From the NCBI GenBank assembly GCA_022447205.1, contig JAKVBQ010000002.1, forward strand, positions 1 to 64,000: DNA of 64,000 nucleotides, read 5' to 3'. The position numbers were made by a program, and so were the translations under genes. Below, piece by piece: positions 53,523-62,907 of this stretch; within the stretch, counting starts at the first letter, position 1; every line of letters starts with the position of its first letter. Below the pieces are notes generated by a model, which did not search any database, had not been told where the DNA came from, and was given only the letters and a program-made list of their open reading frames with translations. Origin of the DNA: Phycisphaerales bacterium (GTDB taxonomy: Bacteria; Planctomycetota; Phycisphaerae; Phycisphaerales; SM1A02).

Positions 53523-54260
53523 TCACCTCCGCCTGCGACGGCCGCGCAGGAACAGGGTGCCCAGGAGCGGCGCGACGGCAGGCGCCGGGACGTTCGTGGT
53601 CTCGAAATGAACGGTGAAACGCTCCATCGAACCCGCCTCCGCGATGCGAAGGACCAGACCGTCGCCCGCAAGGCCGTTCGCACCGAAGGGGTCGATTCCA
53701 GTGCCGTCTCCGTCATCATCGGAACCGCCCCCGCCACCCTGGTCGCCACCACCGTTCTCATGGAAACGCATCTCAAGCTCGCCGAGCCTGCCAAGGGAGA
53801 CGTAGACGTCATCCTCCTCGTGATGTGCGCCGGAGAAGGCATCCAGCTGCCCGATTCGTCCCATGAGCTGCTCGGAGCTCTCCCCGCCATGAATCATGGT
53901 CGGACCGGCGTAGGACGCGTAGACATCGATGCCGGAATCAAGACCGACGAAGTCCACGAAGTCGATGTCGGCCCCGGGACTCGAAGCGCCATATGAGTTG
54001 GTGCCGTAGTCACGGATGGTCACCGACTTCAGGTAACGGTCACCACTCAACGCCATGATCCCCGCCACGTCGATGTCGAGGACGGTGTACCCCTGGTCCA
54101 GGGTCGAACTGACGTACCCCCCCCAGTCACCCGCATACGAATAATTCGGTTTCGGATGGACGTTGTTGAAGCGGCCGACGTCGATCGTCATGTCCGCAAT
54201 GGCGACGCTGCCGAGGGCACAGGTGCACGCGACAACCGACACGATACGTGTGTGATTCAT
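53523..54260 (-). CDS. Exported protein with PEP-CTERM-type C-terminal sorting signal
   Basis: The 245-residue protein has a signal peptide (VVACTCALGSVAIA) and a mature part with beta-sandwich character (TIDVGRFNNVHPKPNYSYAGDWGGYVSSTLD cited in part, DYGTNSYGASSPG). Near residues 185-205 is a Gly/Asp-rich stretch (GGGGGSDDDGDGTG). The end VPAPAVAPLLGTLFLRGRRRRR, given here in part as VPAP, helix, and Arg cluster, is a PEP-CTERM-type sorting signal recognised by exosortase. The start at 54260 has GGGAG seven bases upstream. Its role is unknown; it lies just upstream of gspF, 54 bases away, and may be a separate unit. Confidence 0.7.
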   Translation of the reverse strand: MNHTRIVSVVACTCALGSVAIADMTIDVGRFNNVHPKPNYSYAGDWGGYVSSTLDQGYTVLDIDVAGIMALSGDRYLKSVTIRDYGTNSYGASSPGADIDFVDFVGLDSGIDVYASYAGPTMIHGGESSEQLMGRIGQLDAFSGAHHEEDDVYVSLGRLGELEMRFHENGGGDQGGGGGSDDDGDGTGIDPFGANGLAGDGLVLRIAEAGSMERFTVHFETTNVPAPAVAPLLGTLFLRGRRRRR

Positions 54261-54499
54261 CTCTTGACTCCCATTGTCGGCCGTTCCCGATGGACCCTCA
54301 TCCCAACTGCATTGATGAGCGGCCCACCGAGAAGACCACCTTGAACATGCCTCGATGCACCGCGCCTGCAAACACCGGGCTTCCTGCCTGGCGTGACCAG
54401 CAGGAAGTGGACGAGTCGTGCAGGATGCACCGGATGAGGGTGCCGGGCGGACCCTCGAAACCCACCCCTTATCGGCAGTGCCCGGTAGGATTCCTCCTC

Positions 54500-55402
54500 A
54501 TGAGAGTCGTCAGCCTCCTGCCATCGGCAACCGAGCTCCTCTGCGCCCTGGGCGCGGAGGCGATGCTCGTGGGGAGAAGCCACGAATGCGACCACCCGCC
54601 GGAGGTCCGGGACCGACCGGTGCTCACCGCACAGAGGACGAATGCGGCGACCAGCGCGGCCATCGACGAGCAGGTTCGATCCACCATGGAATCCGGAGGA
54701 TCGCTCTACACACTCGACGAGGACAGACTGCGTTCGCTCGAGCCCGACGTGATCCTGACGCAGGACCTCTGCGAGGTGTGCTCGATCGACCTCGCCAGCG
54801 TGAATCGTGTCGCGGCGACGATGGACCCCGCACCGAAGATCGTCAATCTCGATCCAAAGACGATCTTCGACGTCTTCGATGACGTGCTCAAGGTCGCCAG
54901 GGCGGTCGGTCTCGAAGCGGAGGGTGATCGGAAGATGGTCGAACTCCGAGGCCGTTACTGGGAGGCGATCGACTACGTGACTCCGTACATCCGGCAGCCG
55001 GAAGTCGCGTTCCTCGAATGGCTGGATCCCCCCTTCTCGGGAGGACACTGGACACCGGGTTTGATCGAGGCGGCAGGCGGCAGGCATTCCCTGAATGCGG
55101 CCGGACGACCGTCACGACAGGTCACCCCTGAAGAGATCGTCGAATCGATGCCGGACCGGCTGATCCTCTGCCCGTGCGGGTTCGACCTCGCGCGAATCGA
55201 GGCCGAGCTCGACACGGTGCGGAACAGCAGCTGGTGGAAGGTGCTCCCCGCGGTCCAGGAGGGTCGGGTGGTGATGGTCGACGGCAACGAGATGTTCAAC
55301 CGTCCCGGGCCTCGACTCGTCGATGCCTTCTGCTGGCTGGTCTCGTGGATCCAGGACCGCCCGGAGGTGCTGCCACCGGACTTCCCGGTCCGTGTGGTTT
55401 GA
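54500..55402 (+). CDS. BtuF-like cobalamin/iron-complex-binding protein without signal peptide
   Basis: The 300-residue protein has the periplasmic-binding fold of BtuF/FhuD-like proteins: [60 protein letters not shown] and an [10 protein letters not shown] segment. It lacks a signal peptide, a feature of the cobalamin-binding subgroup often found alone. No ABC permease or ATPase is adjacent. The open frame upstream to 54248 is not coding. The start has only a weak AGGA ten bases upstream. A cytoplasmic corrinoid-binding role is possible. Confidence 0.8.
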   Translation: MRVVSLLPSATELLCALGAEAMLVGRSHECDHPPEVRDRPVLTAQRTNAATSAAIDEQVRSTMESGGSLYTLDEDRLRSLEPDVILTQDLCEVCSIDLASVNRVAATMDPAPKIVNLDPKTIFDVFDDVLKVARAVGLEAEGDRKMVELRGRYWEAIDYVTPYIRQPEVAFLEWLDPPFSGGHWTPGLIEAAGGRHSLNAAGRPSRQVTPEEIVESMPDRLILCPCGFDLARIEAELDTVRNSSWWKVLPAVQEGRVVMVDGNEMFNRPGPRLVDAFCWLVSWIQDRPEVLPPDFPVRVV

Positions 55403-55407
55403 CACGC

Positions 55408-55434
55408 CAGAACCTCCCGACTGCTGTTCTGGCA
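55408..55434. terminator. Possible hairpin after the BtuF-like gene
   Basis: GCCAGAAC and GTTCTGGC form an 8-bp stem just after the stop codon, without a T run. Confidence 0.35.
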
Positions 55435-55463
55435 GGTCGAAACCCGCCCAGGAGCCCCTGAAA

Positions 55464-55494
55464 CAGGCATGGCATTTGCGCCATCAGGCATGGC
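55464..55494 (+). promoter_or_regulatory. Repeated operator-like element upstream of clpB
   Basis: CAGGCATGGC occurs twice 21 bp apart (55464 and 55485), and between them GCGCCAT forms an inverted repeat with the first copy (ATGGC-atttgc-GCCAT). CCTGAA followed 16 bases later by CGCCAT loosely resembles a heat-shock sigma-32 promoter. No CIRCE element is present. It lies about 50-80 bases before the clpB start. Confidence 0.4.
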
Positions 55495-55545
55495 TGCGGT
55501 CGGTCCACCGTGAGCGGCCGTGAGCCAGTTGAAAGGACCGACACC

Positions 55546-58188
55546 ATGCGAATGGACAGATTCACGACCCTTGCCCAGCACGTACTCGCACATGCGCAGT
55601 CGATGGCTGTCTCCGCTTCCAATGCGGAGCTGAGCCCGATGCACCTGCTTGCAGCGATGCTCGAGGAACAGGACGGCGTCGCCGGATCGATCCTGGCCAG
55701 GGCAGGCATCGACGGTGGACGCATCCGCGAGGTGACGAACGCGGCACTCAAGCGACTCCCCACCGTCAGTGGCACCACGCCACAGACCTCGCAGTCGTTC
55801 ATCCAGGTCATCGCATCCGCGGAGAAGTTCGCCCGGGACATGAACGACCAGTACGTCTCGACGGAGCATCTCCTGCTCGCCCTGTCCGAGACCAGGTCCG
55901 AGGCGAAGGAAGTCCTCTCCACCTGTGGCGTGGACACCGGCAACCTTCGGGAGGCGATCAGCCAGATCCGTGCCGCCAGCGGGGTGTCGAACGTCACCGA
56001 TCCGGGCGCGGAAAGCAACTTCGAGGCACTCTCGAAGTACGCGGTCGATCTCAACGAGGCCGCTTCCGCCGGGAAGATCGATCCGGTGATCGGCCGCGAC
56101 GAGGAGATCCGGCGCTGCATGCAGGTGCTCTCCCGTCGAACCAAGAACAACCCGGTCCTGATCGGTGAACCCGGCGTGGGCAAGACCGCGATCGCGGAAG
56201 GCCTCGCACTTCGCATCGTGAACGGCGACTGCCCGGCCTCGATGCGAGACGCACGCATCATGGCACTCGATGTCGGTGCACTCCTCGCCGGAGCCAAGTT
56301 CCGTGGTGAGTTCGAGGAACGGCTGAAGGCCGTCCTGAGGGAGGTCGCGGCGAGCGACGGCAGCATCATCCTCTTCATCGACGAACTGCACACCATCGTG
56401 GGTGCGGGGCAGTCCGAAGGTGCGGTCAGCGCGGGGAACCTGCTGAAGCCGGCACTCGCTCGGGGTGAACTCCGCTCGATCGGGGCGACCACGCTCGACG
56501 AATACCGCCAGCACATCGAGAAGGATCCGGCCTTCGAACGTCGGTTCCAGCCGGTGTACGTGGGTGAACCGAGCGTCTCGGACACCGTCGCGATCCTGCG
56601 CGGCCTGAAGCAGCGCTACGAGGCCCACCATGGTGTCCGCATCCAGGACGGCGCGCTGATCACGGCCGCCGGTCTCAGCCATCGGTACATCGCCGATCGT
56701 TTCCTTCCGGACAAGGCGATCGACCTGCTCGACGAGGCCGCCTCGAGGTTGCGCATCGAGAACGACTCGATGCCCGCGGAACTCGACGAACTGCGCCGAC
56801 GGATCATGCAGCTGGAGATCGAACGCGAAGCGCTCAAGATCGAGCCGGACGATGCCTCGAAGAAGCGGCTCGACACGCTCGAGCAGGAACTCGCCTCCCT
56901 CCAGGAGGAGAACAAGGGTCTCACCGCACGCTGGGAGAGCGAGAAGGCGGAGCTCGATGCGGTTCGTGAGATCAAGGAGACGATCGACGCCAAGCAGACG
57001 GAGCTCGAGCAGGCGAAGCGACGCGGTGACTTCGAGACGGCGTCACGGATCCAGTACGGCGAGCTCGGTGCGCTCACGGAGCGTCTCGAGGCCGCGGAAC
57101 GCAACCTCGACGAACGCGAGGCCGGCGGCGACGCGCTGGTGAAGGAGGAGGTCGACTCGGAGCAGATCGCGGAAGTGGTCGGCAAGTGGACCGGAATCCC
57201 CGTCGCGAAGCTCGTCGAGGGTGAACGCGAGAAGCTCGTGCACATGGAGGACCAGCTCACAAGACGGGTGGTCGGCCAGCACGATGCGGTGGTCGCGGTC
57301 TCCGACGCCGTTCGCAGGAACCGGGCCGGTCTCGGCGAGACCAACCGCCCGATCGGATCGTTCCTCTTCCTCGGCCCGACCGGGGTCGGCAAGACCGAAC
57401 TCTGCAAGGCGCTCGCCGAGGATCTCTTCGACACCGAGGACGCCATCGTCCGGATCGACATGTCCGAGTACATGGAGCAGCACGCGGTCGCCCGGCTCAT
57501 CGGTGCACCTCCCGGATACGTCGGCTACGAACAGGGCGGACGGCTCACCGAGGCCGTGCGACGAAGGCCGTACTGCGTGATCCTCTTCGACGAGATGGAG
57601 AAGGCCCATCCCGACGTCTCGAACGTCCTCCTCCAGGTCCTTGATGACGGCCGTCTCACCGACGGACAGGGACGCACCGTGGACTTCTCGAACACCATCG
57701 TCGTCATGACCAGCAACATCGGATCGCACGAGATCCTCAAGATGACCAGCGAAGGTGCGCTCGACATCGAGATCGAGTCCACGGTCAAGGATCTCCTGAA
57801 GATGCACATGAGGCCCGAGCTCATCAACCGGATCGATGACACGGTGATCTTCCAGCAGCTGACCCGGGAAGATCTCGCAGGCATCGTGACGATCCAGATG
57901 GGGAATCTTCGCAAGAGGCTCGGGGAGCGTGGTCTGGAGATCGCACTCACCGAACGGGCGACCAATGCCCTGACCAGCGAGGGATACGACCCACAGTTCG
58001 GTGCACGACCGCTCAAGCGCGTCATCCAGCAGCGGATCGAGAACCCGCTCGCGACGCAGATCCTCACCGGGGCATTCAACGAGGGTGACACCGTGAAGGT
58101 CGACTACGAGCGGGAGAACTTCACCTTCGAGGTCCGCCGGAACAGCGTCGAACCCACCCGGCCGGAAGTGGGAAGTCGATCCTCCTGA
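55546..58188 (+). CDS. clpB: ATP-dependent chaperone ClpB (disaggregase)
   Basis: ClpB rescues aggregated proteins with DnaK. The 880-residue protein has the Clp N domain (about 5-145), Walker A GEPGVGKT at 207-214, the coiled-coil M domain (about 400-530) that distinguishes ClpB from ClpA/C, a second Walker A GPTGVGKT at 610-617, and a D2-small domain ([14 protein letters not shown]). The start at 55546 has AAAGGA eight bases upstream; an earlier GTG at 55510 is unlikely. It ends only seven bases from a convergent gene. Confidence 0.97.
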   Translation: MRMDRFTTLAQHVLAHAQSMAVSASNAELSPMHLLAAMLEEQDGVAGSILARAGIDGGRIREVTNAALKRLPTVSGTTPQTSQSFIQVIASAEKFARDMNDQYVSTEHLLLALSETRSEAKEVLSTCGVDTGNLREAISQIRAASGVSNVTDPGAESNFEALSKYAVDLNEAASAGKIDPVIGRDEEIRRCMQVLSRRTKNNPVLIGEPGVGKTAIAEGLALRIVNGDCPASMRDARIMALDVGALLAGAKFRGEFEERLKAVLREVAASDGSIILFIDELHTIVGAGQSEGAVSAGNLLKPALARGELRSIGATTLDEYRQHIEKDPAFERRFQPVYVGEPSVSDTVAILRGLKQRYEAHHGVRIQDGALITAAGLSHRYIADRFLPDKAIDLLDEAASRLRIENDSMPAELDELRRRIMQLEIEREALKIEPDDASKKRLDTLEQELASLQEENKGLTARWESEKAELDAVREIKETIDAKQTELEQAKRRGDFETASRIQYGELGALTERLEAAERNLDEREAGGDALVKEEVDSEQIAEVVGKWTGIPVAKLVEGEREKLVHMEDQLTRRVVGQHDAVVAVSDAVRRNRAGLGETNRPIGSFLFLGPTGVGKTELCKALAEDLFDTEDAIVRIDMSEYMEQHAVARLIGAPPGYVGYEQGGRLTEAVRRRPYCVILFDEMEKAHPDVSNVLLQVLDDGRLTDGQGRTVDFSNTIVVMTSNIGSHEILKMTSEGALDIEIESTVKDLLKMHMRPELINRIDDTVIFQQLTREDLAGIVTIQMGNLRKRLGERGLEIALTERATNALTSEGYDPQFGARPLKRVIQQRIENPLATQILTGAFNEGDTVKVDYERENFTFEVRRNSVEPTRPEVGSRSS

Positions 58189-58194
58189 TCACGG

Positions 58195-59433
58195 TCAGTG
58201 ATTCAGGGACGGCTTCCGATCCGGCAGCAGGGAACCCGGGAGTCCCGGAAGACGTCGTGATGCGACCTCGCGCCCGCACTCCTGGCAGATCAGGGATCCG
58301 GCCAGGCGGTGTCGACACGAGACACATCGGTCGGATCGTCGTCTCAACCAGCGTCGAAGGGCGATGCAGGGAGCGATCACCAGGACGAGCGCCATCGTCC
58401 AGAAGGTGGCGTCGATCAACCAGCCCCACCAGACCACCGGGGCGCGGATGACCTTCCAGAGCGAGGCATGATCGAGATCGAGATAACCCTCGTCCTCGAA
58501 TCCGAGCAGCACCTCCTCCCAGGTGTCCGCAAGGACCGGAAGCGTCGAGTCGCCGGTGCGCGCCATGGTCACCGGCCAGCCGAGTCGGAGTTCGCTGGAG
58601 ACCAGCGGCAGTCCACCGGCACCGGCATCACCTTCCCAGGTCATCACATTGCTCCCTCCGGGCACGCGAATGACATCCTGAATCCGGGAGGAGTCACCGG
58701 CCGAGGTCCCGCTGACGACATCGACGTGCATCACGCCCGAACCGACGAGGCCGTCGTGCGTCGTCGAGGGTCCGACCAGAAGAAGACCGGATGTCCAGGC
58801 CATGAGAACGGGAAGAACCACGCCGAGGCTGAACGAGGCGACGAGCCAGGACGGCATCCGACAGATGGAGCCGCCGTGAAACAGCGATGAGACCAGCGCG
58901 ATCATTCCCAGCATGAATGCGGTGTAGAAGAGGACGTCGGCGGCGAGGGCTCGAACGTCGATTCGAATCCCCGGTTCGAAACGTTCGTCGAACCCCATGT
59001 ATTCGGGTGAGAGTTCCGCCTTCAGCCACGGGTTCTCGGCAGCGAAGATGGTCCTTGCAATCGACCGATCGTGCCGTTCGAGCCACGGCCATGGAAAGCC
59101 CGCCTTGATGAAGGAATCGGTGATCCGATTGGGCAGCTCGATGCCGGTTGACGAGGCACCCGAACTCCGATCGAACTGCATCACCATGGCGGCGTGGAAG
59201 AGTGGTCCATCGACCCAGCGTGCGACCTCCGGCCCCTCGCCTTGAGGCGAACGTTCCGGGAACCACGACGGCAGGACCCTTGACGGGACTCCCTCGGAAT
59301 CAAACCCACCCTGTTCGGACTCCGCGTTCGTCCAGGTCACACCGACCGCAGCGACTGCGATCACGATCGAAAGGACCAGTCCGAAGAGGAACGACACCAG
59401 CAGTGGGGAGAACTGGCGATACAACGAACCCAT
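58195..59433 (-). CDS. Membrane protein with C-terminal zinc ribbon, unknown function
   Basis: The 412-residue protein has an N-terminal helix (LLVSFLFGLVLSIVIAVAAVG), a large extracytoplasmic part, two or three further helices (about 170-230), a second extracytoplasmic part, a helix near 345-365, and a zinc ribbon CVSCRHRL...CQECGREV at about 377-395. It starts nine bases after the penicillin-acylase-family gene, so they are in one operon. It resembles no family I can name; the membrane plus zinc-ribbon plan is seen in two other genes of the window. Confidence 0.7.
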   Translation of the reverse strand: MGSLYRQFSPLLVSFLFGLVLSIVIAVAAVGVTWTNAESEQGGFDSEGVPSRVLPSWFPERSPQGEGPEVARWVDGPLFHAAMVMQFDRSSGASSTGIELPNRITDSFIKAGFPWPWLERHDRSIARTIFAAENPWLKAELSPEYMGFDERFEPGIRIDVRALAADVLFYTAFMLGMIALVSSLFHGGSICRMPSWLVASFSLGVVLPVLMAWTSGLLLVGPSTTHDGLVGSGVMHVDVVSGTSAGDSSRIQDVIRVPGGSNVMTWEGDAGAGGLPLVSSELRLGWPVTMARTGDSTLPVLADTWEEVLLGFEDEGYLDLDHASLWKVIRAPVVWWGWLIDATFWTMALVLVIAPCIALRRWLRRRSDRCVSCRHRLAGSLICQECGREVASRRLPGLPGSLLPDRKPSLNH

Positions 59434-59441
59434 TCGGGAGA

Positions 59442-61886
59442 TCAATTCGCAGGCACAGGGTCCTCGGATCCCGGGATGAGCGAGAAAGAAGCCACCGGTT
59501 CGCCGGGCAGGAGCGGAACCGGATCCCCGGCGAGCCATGACTCGTTCAAGCTGCGGTAGTGCGGGGAGAGAGGATTGCCGGACTGTCCACCCGGGGTCAG
59601 CAGGAAGCCGTCCGCTTCGTGGGACGGACTGACCACGAGCCGGGCACTCGCCCCGAAACCGGGCATCAGCACCTTCGGTGCGTTCCAGTAGCCGGACTGC
59701 GGCCCGGACCGGAGTTCGAGCATCGTCTGCATCGGAGCCGGAGCCATGTCGGCGAAGGGACTCCGGATCGTGATCTGGTTCGAGTCACCCCAGGGTGACA
59801 GCCCGCCGGAGTCGACTGCACGACGAACGTGGTCGCGCATCCACTCCTGCCAGGTCTCCGCTTCACCGGGGGGCAGCCAGTTCTCGGCCTGGTCCTCGAT
59901 CACCCGGAGATACGGTTCCTCGTTGATGTATGCGGAATCAAAACGTCCGATCCCCTTCTCTTCCGCCCAGGTCGCGACCGCCACGGAGATCTCCTGCAGA
60001 CAGGCACCGCGCACCGAATCGAGCAGGGTGATCCCGACCTGGTCGACATCGGCCCGACCGTTCCAGGCGAGCAGTGCCTCCCGGGCAGCCGCCAGTTGTT
60101 CGTCCTGCTCGCCCTCGGGAATGGCGTCAAGGATGAGCCGCTTCCAGGGATCGAGGCCGACCGTGGTGCTGTCCATCTGGAGTTCGAGCATCGCCTGTTC
60201 ATCGGCCTGCGTGGTCCGCTCCAGCACGTCCTTGATGCGACGAGCTCGAGCAGGGTTCGCCCAGGCGTAACCGAGCTTGCGTGCGATCCGGTTGTCGATG
60301 GTCCGGTTGTTGGCAGTGAAGACGAAGTCGACAGACTCGCCGGAAAGGCGGGGCCGTTCGATCTGTGCTCGCTCGGTCCAGCTCGGGGTGCCGTCCCAGA
60401 GCCCGTAGGGCCCACGCCCGTCCTTGCGGGCACGGTCGGGAAGGAAACCGGTGATCGTGTAGCCGACTTCGCCGTTCGAATCGACCACCACCGCGTTCTG
60501 GGGCGGTCCGTTCCAGCTGGCGAGAGCGTCGAGCGCTTCCTCGATGCTGCGTGCATCCTCGACTGGGGTGAGCAGGTTGAGATTCACCAGCTCGGGATTC
60601 AGCGGAGCCCATTCCCTGACGGCAAGTCGGGTGGCACCGGAGTTGTCGAGGTACTCGGCATTGACGGTGCCCCATCGAGTCGTCTTGAGATCGAGTTGAT
60701 GAGGCTCCTCGCCGGCGATCTCGATCATCTCGACGGCCTCACCGAACGACTCCCAGCCATCGACGGTTCGATAGCGGCCCGGGTCATCGGGATCGATCTC
60801 CAGCGCGATCAGATCCTGGAGATCCCCGGTGAGATTGGTGAACCCCCAGGCCACATGCCCGTTGGAACCCATGGTGATGCCGGGAATCCCGGGGATGGAG
60901 ATGCCGACCAGATCATGATCAGGCCATTCGAGTCGGAGGCGGTACCACGCGGATGGCAGAAGCAGTGGCAGGTGGGGATCGCTGGCGAGGATCGCCCGAC
61001 CGTCGGTGGTGAGACGACCGCTGATGCCCCAGTTGTTCGAGCCGGGGGACGTCTTCTCCGAATCAAGGCGGCCTTCGCCATCACCTTCTCCGTCCGGTGA
61101 TCCACCGGGACCGTCATCGTCATCTCCGATGTCGTACCTGTACTCGATGACCGGAGGCGGATCCGGCAGGTCGCGCAGCGAGATCACCTCCCGGCCGGGA
61201 ATGCGGGGGATCGACGGCCTGCGACGTTCGAGCCCCGGGATCGGGGCGTCGAAACGGGAGATCGGGTCGTAGATGAACTCACGAACCTCCTCGGGCAGTG
61301 ACTCGAACATCGCCGCGTTGCGAATCTCGTCATCCCCGCTGCTGTCGAGCAACACGCAGAACGAGAGGACGACGAGGATCGTGTCCTCCGGCTTCCAGGC
61401 CTCGGGTGTCGTCTGGAGGATCGCGTACTCGGGAGGAGGTGCGCTCAGGTCGGAGAGACCGGCGTTGACACCGGCGGAATAGTGACGAAGGAGTTCCAGT
61501 TCGACGGGGTCGAACTGTTCGAGGCACCTGCGCGCGATGTCACGAAGTTGGAGCGAGCGCATGCTGATGTCCTGATCGAGGGCTGCCCGACCCACGAGGG
61601 CCGCCAGCTCACCGGCAGCCATCCGCCGTGTGACCTCCATCTGGGTGAAGCGGTTCTGTGCGTGCAGGAAGCCTTCCGCGAAGTAGGCATCCGCTCGACT
61701 CTCTGCCGTGACGGTCGGCACGCCAAACCCGTCGTAGGTGATGTCGATCCTCGCAAGAACCTCTGAAGCAGCGAGGGTGCCATCGGTCCGGACGGTGGGA
61801 TCGACGATCGCCGGGGGTCCGGCATCCGGTGCATCCTGAGCGGACGCTGAAACGGCAAGAAGGAGAACGAACAGGTGACGAAGCAT
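59442..61886 (-). CDS. Penicillin acylase family protein (Ntn hydrolase)
   Basis: Enzymes of this family cleave amide bonds of beta-lactams, acyl-homoserine lactones or related compounds in the periplasm. The 814-residue preproprotein has a signal peptide (LFVLLLAVSASA), an alpha-chain part (GFGVPTVTAESRADAYFAEG), a spacer, and SNNWGISG, where the Ser (about residue 280) would be the N-terminal nucleophile of the beta chain after self-cleavage. Further family segments are HVAWGFTN and NRTIDNRIARKLGY. A Gly/Asp-rich linker precedes the cleavage site. Start ATG at 61886 has GGAAGG upstream. The substrate cannot be read from sequence; quorum-signal hydrolysis is one option. Confidence 0.88.
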   Translation of the reverse strand: MLRHLFVLLLAVSASAQDAPDAGPPAIVDPTVRTDGTLAASEVLARIDITYDGFGVPTVTAESRADAYFAEGFLHAQNRFTQMEVTRRMAAGELAALVGRAALDQDISMRSLQLRDIARRCLEQFDPVELELLRHYSAGVNAGLSDLSAPPPEYAILQTTPEAWKPEDTILVVLSFCVLLDSSGDDEIRNAAMFESLPEEVREFIYDPISRFDAPIPGLERRRPSIPRIPGREVISLRDLPDPPPVIEYRYDIGDDDDGPGGSPDGEGDGEGRLDSEKTSPGSNNWGISGRLTTDGRAILASDPHLPLLLPSAWYRLRLEWPDHDLVGISIPGIPGITMGSNGHVAWGFTNLTGDLQDLIALEIDPDDPGRYRTVDGWESFGEAVEMIEIAGEEPHQLDLKTTRWGTVNAEYLDNSGATRLAVREWAPLNPELVNLNLLTPVEDARSIEEALDALASWNGPPQNAVVVDSNGEVGYTITGFLPDRARKDGRGPYGLWDGTPSWTERAQIERPRLSGESVDFVFTANNRTIDNRIARKLGYAWANPARARRIKDVLERTTQADEQAMLELQMDSTTVGLDPWKRLILDAIPEGEQDEQLAAAREALLAWNGRADVDQVGITLLDSVRGACLQEISVAVATWAEEKGIGRFDSAYINEEPYLRVIEDQAENWLPPGEAETWQEWMRDHVRRAVDSGGLSPWGDSNQITIRSPFADMAPAPMQTMLELRSGPQSGYWNAPKVLMPGFGASARLVVSPSHEADGFLLTPGGQSGNPLSPHYRSLNESWLAGDPVPLLPGEPVASFSLIPGSEDPVPAN

Positions 61887-62004
61887 GGAGCAACCTTCCA
61901 GGGAGCACGATCATCGATTCATGAAACGGAGCACGGACATCGCGTGATCCGGGGGCACCCGTACAGTCTAGGCGGGTCTGCGGTGGTGTTCATCCGTGAA
62001 GGAT

Positions 62005-62907
62005 TCACCCTGCGCCAACGAGCATCCTCAGGAGGGGAAAGGCGAGAATGTTGACCAGGAGGCCCATCACCGCCATGGAGATCGTGATGGCGAGGGCGTG
62101 GGGAAGCTTCAGGTACGAACGGAGCATGAGCCACCACCAGCAGGCATAGTAGATGAAGCCACCGGCGAAGACGAGCAGTACGGAGCCATCCGTCCAGGTT
62201 GATGTGTAGACAAACATGCTCGTCTCGGCGAGGGGAAGCAACAGCGGAAAGACGAGCAGTGGAAGCAGGGACAACATCGCGACCCGGAGAAGATGACTCA
62301 GGTGCACCTTGCATCGTCTCCTGGTGACCGGGAGGATCAGGAGAACGAAGTTGAAGCACCCCCAGAGGGGAAGCAGAAAGCCATAGGACCCGAGCGTCCA
62401 GATCAGACCGGTGATGGGCTGTTCCAGCAGCTCGCCTTGCTGCCAAGGACCGAATGCGGGTCGCATCAACGGTCGTGTCGAAGTGAGCTCGAGGAAGAAC
62501 TCGAGAGGCCGGTACGCGAGATACTGGAAACGCGCCGACATGGTGCTCAGCAGTGCGCACCATGCCGCAAGGATCATCCAGCACATGACCAGGCTCGAAA
62601 ACGACCACAGCAGGAGGTCTCGACCGATGACCGGAGTCGAGAGTTTCAGGTCACGCCAGGTTCGGAAGGGAAGGAGGATCCTGAGCAGCGTCAGGAGGAA
62701 CGCCCCGCTGCGTCGAGCCTGCGGTGGATCGACGAAGGCACACCAGCCTGGACGACTGCCATGTTCGGCGAAGCATTCCCTGGCATCGACCTCGAAGCCG
62801 CATTCCACGCAGGTGACATGGATCAACCAGGCACCCGACGTACCGCTCTCGATGGAGCCGGCCATCCCATAGCGACAACGAGGGCAGGTCGCTGTCTCGA
62901 GCTTCAA
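62005..62907 (-). CDS. Membrane protein with N-terminal zinc ribbon
   Basis: The 300-residue protein begins with a zinc ribbon CPRCRYGM...CVECGFEV (residues about 8-40) and has about six membrane helices (about 90-110, 120-145, 185-215, 225-250, 255-275, 280-298). It starts with TTG at 62907 and overlaps the preceding gene by four bases (TTGA), so it is co-translated with the beta-helix protein. Unknown function; it may be an RDD/YIP1-like transporter or a maturation factor, which I cannot support further. Confidence 0.7.
   Translation of the reverse strand: MKLETATCPRCRYGMAGSIESGTSGAWLIHVTCVECGFEVDARECFAEHGSRPGWCAFVDPPQARRSGAFLLTLLRILLPFRTWRDLKLSTPVIGRDLLLWSFSSLVMCWMILAAWCALLSTMSARFQYLAYRPLEFFLELTSTRPLMRPAFGPWQQGELLEQPITGLIWTLGSYGFLLPLWGCFNFVLLILPVTRRRCKVHLSHLLRVAMLSLLPLLVFPLLLPLAETSMFVYTSTWTDGSVLLVFAGGFIYYACWWWLMLRSYLKLPHALAITISMAVMGLLVNILAFPLLRMLVGAG

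Noticed and set aside
53519-53529. GGAGGTGATCC on the minus strand, a perfect match to the anti-16S end, 60 bases before gspF
   Set aside because: It overlaps the stop codon of the PEP-CTERM gene (GGAGGTGA) and no start codon follows at a usable distance. It is probably chance in an arginine-rich end.
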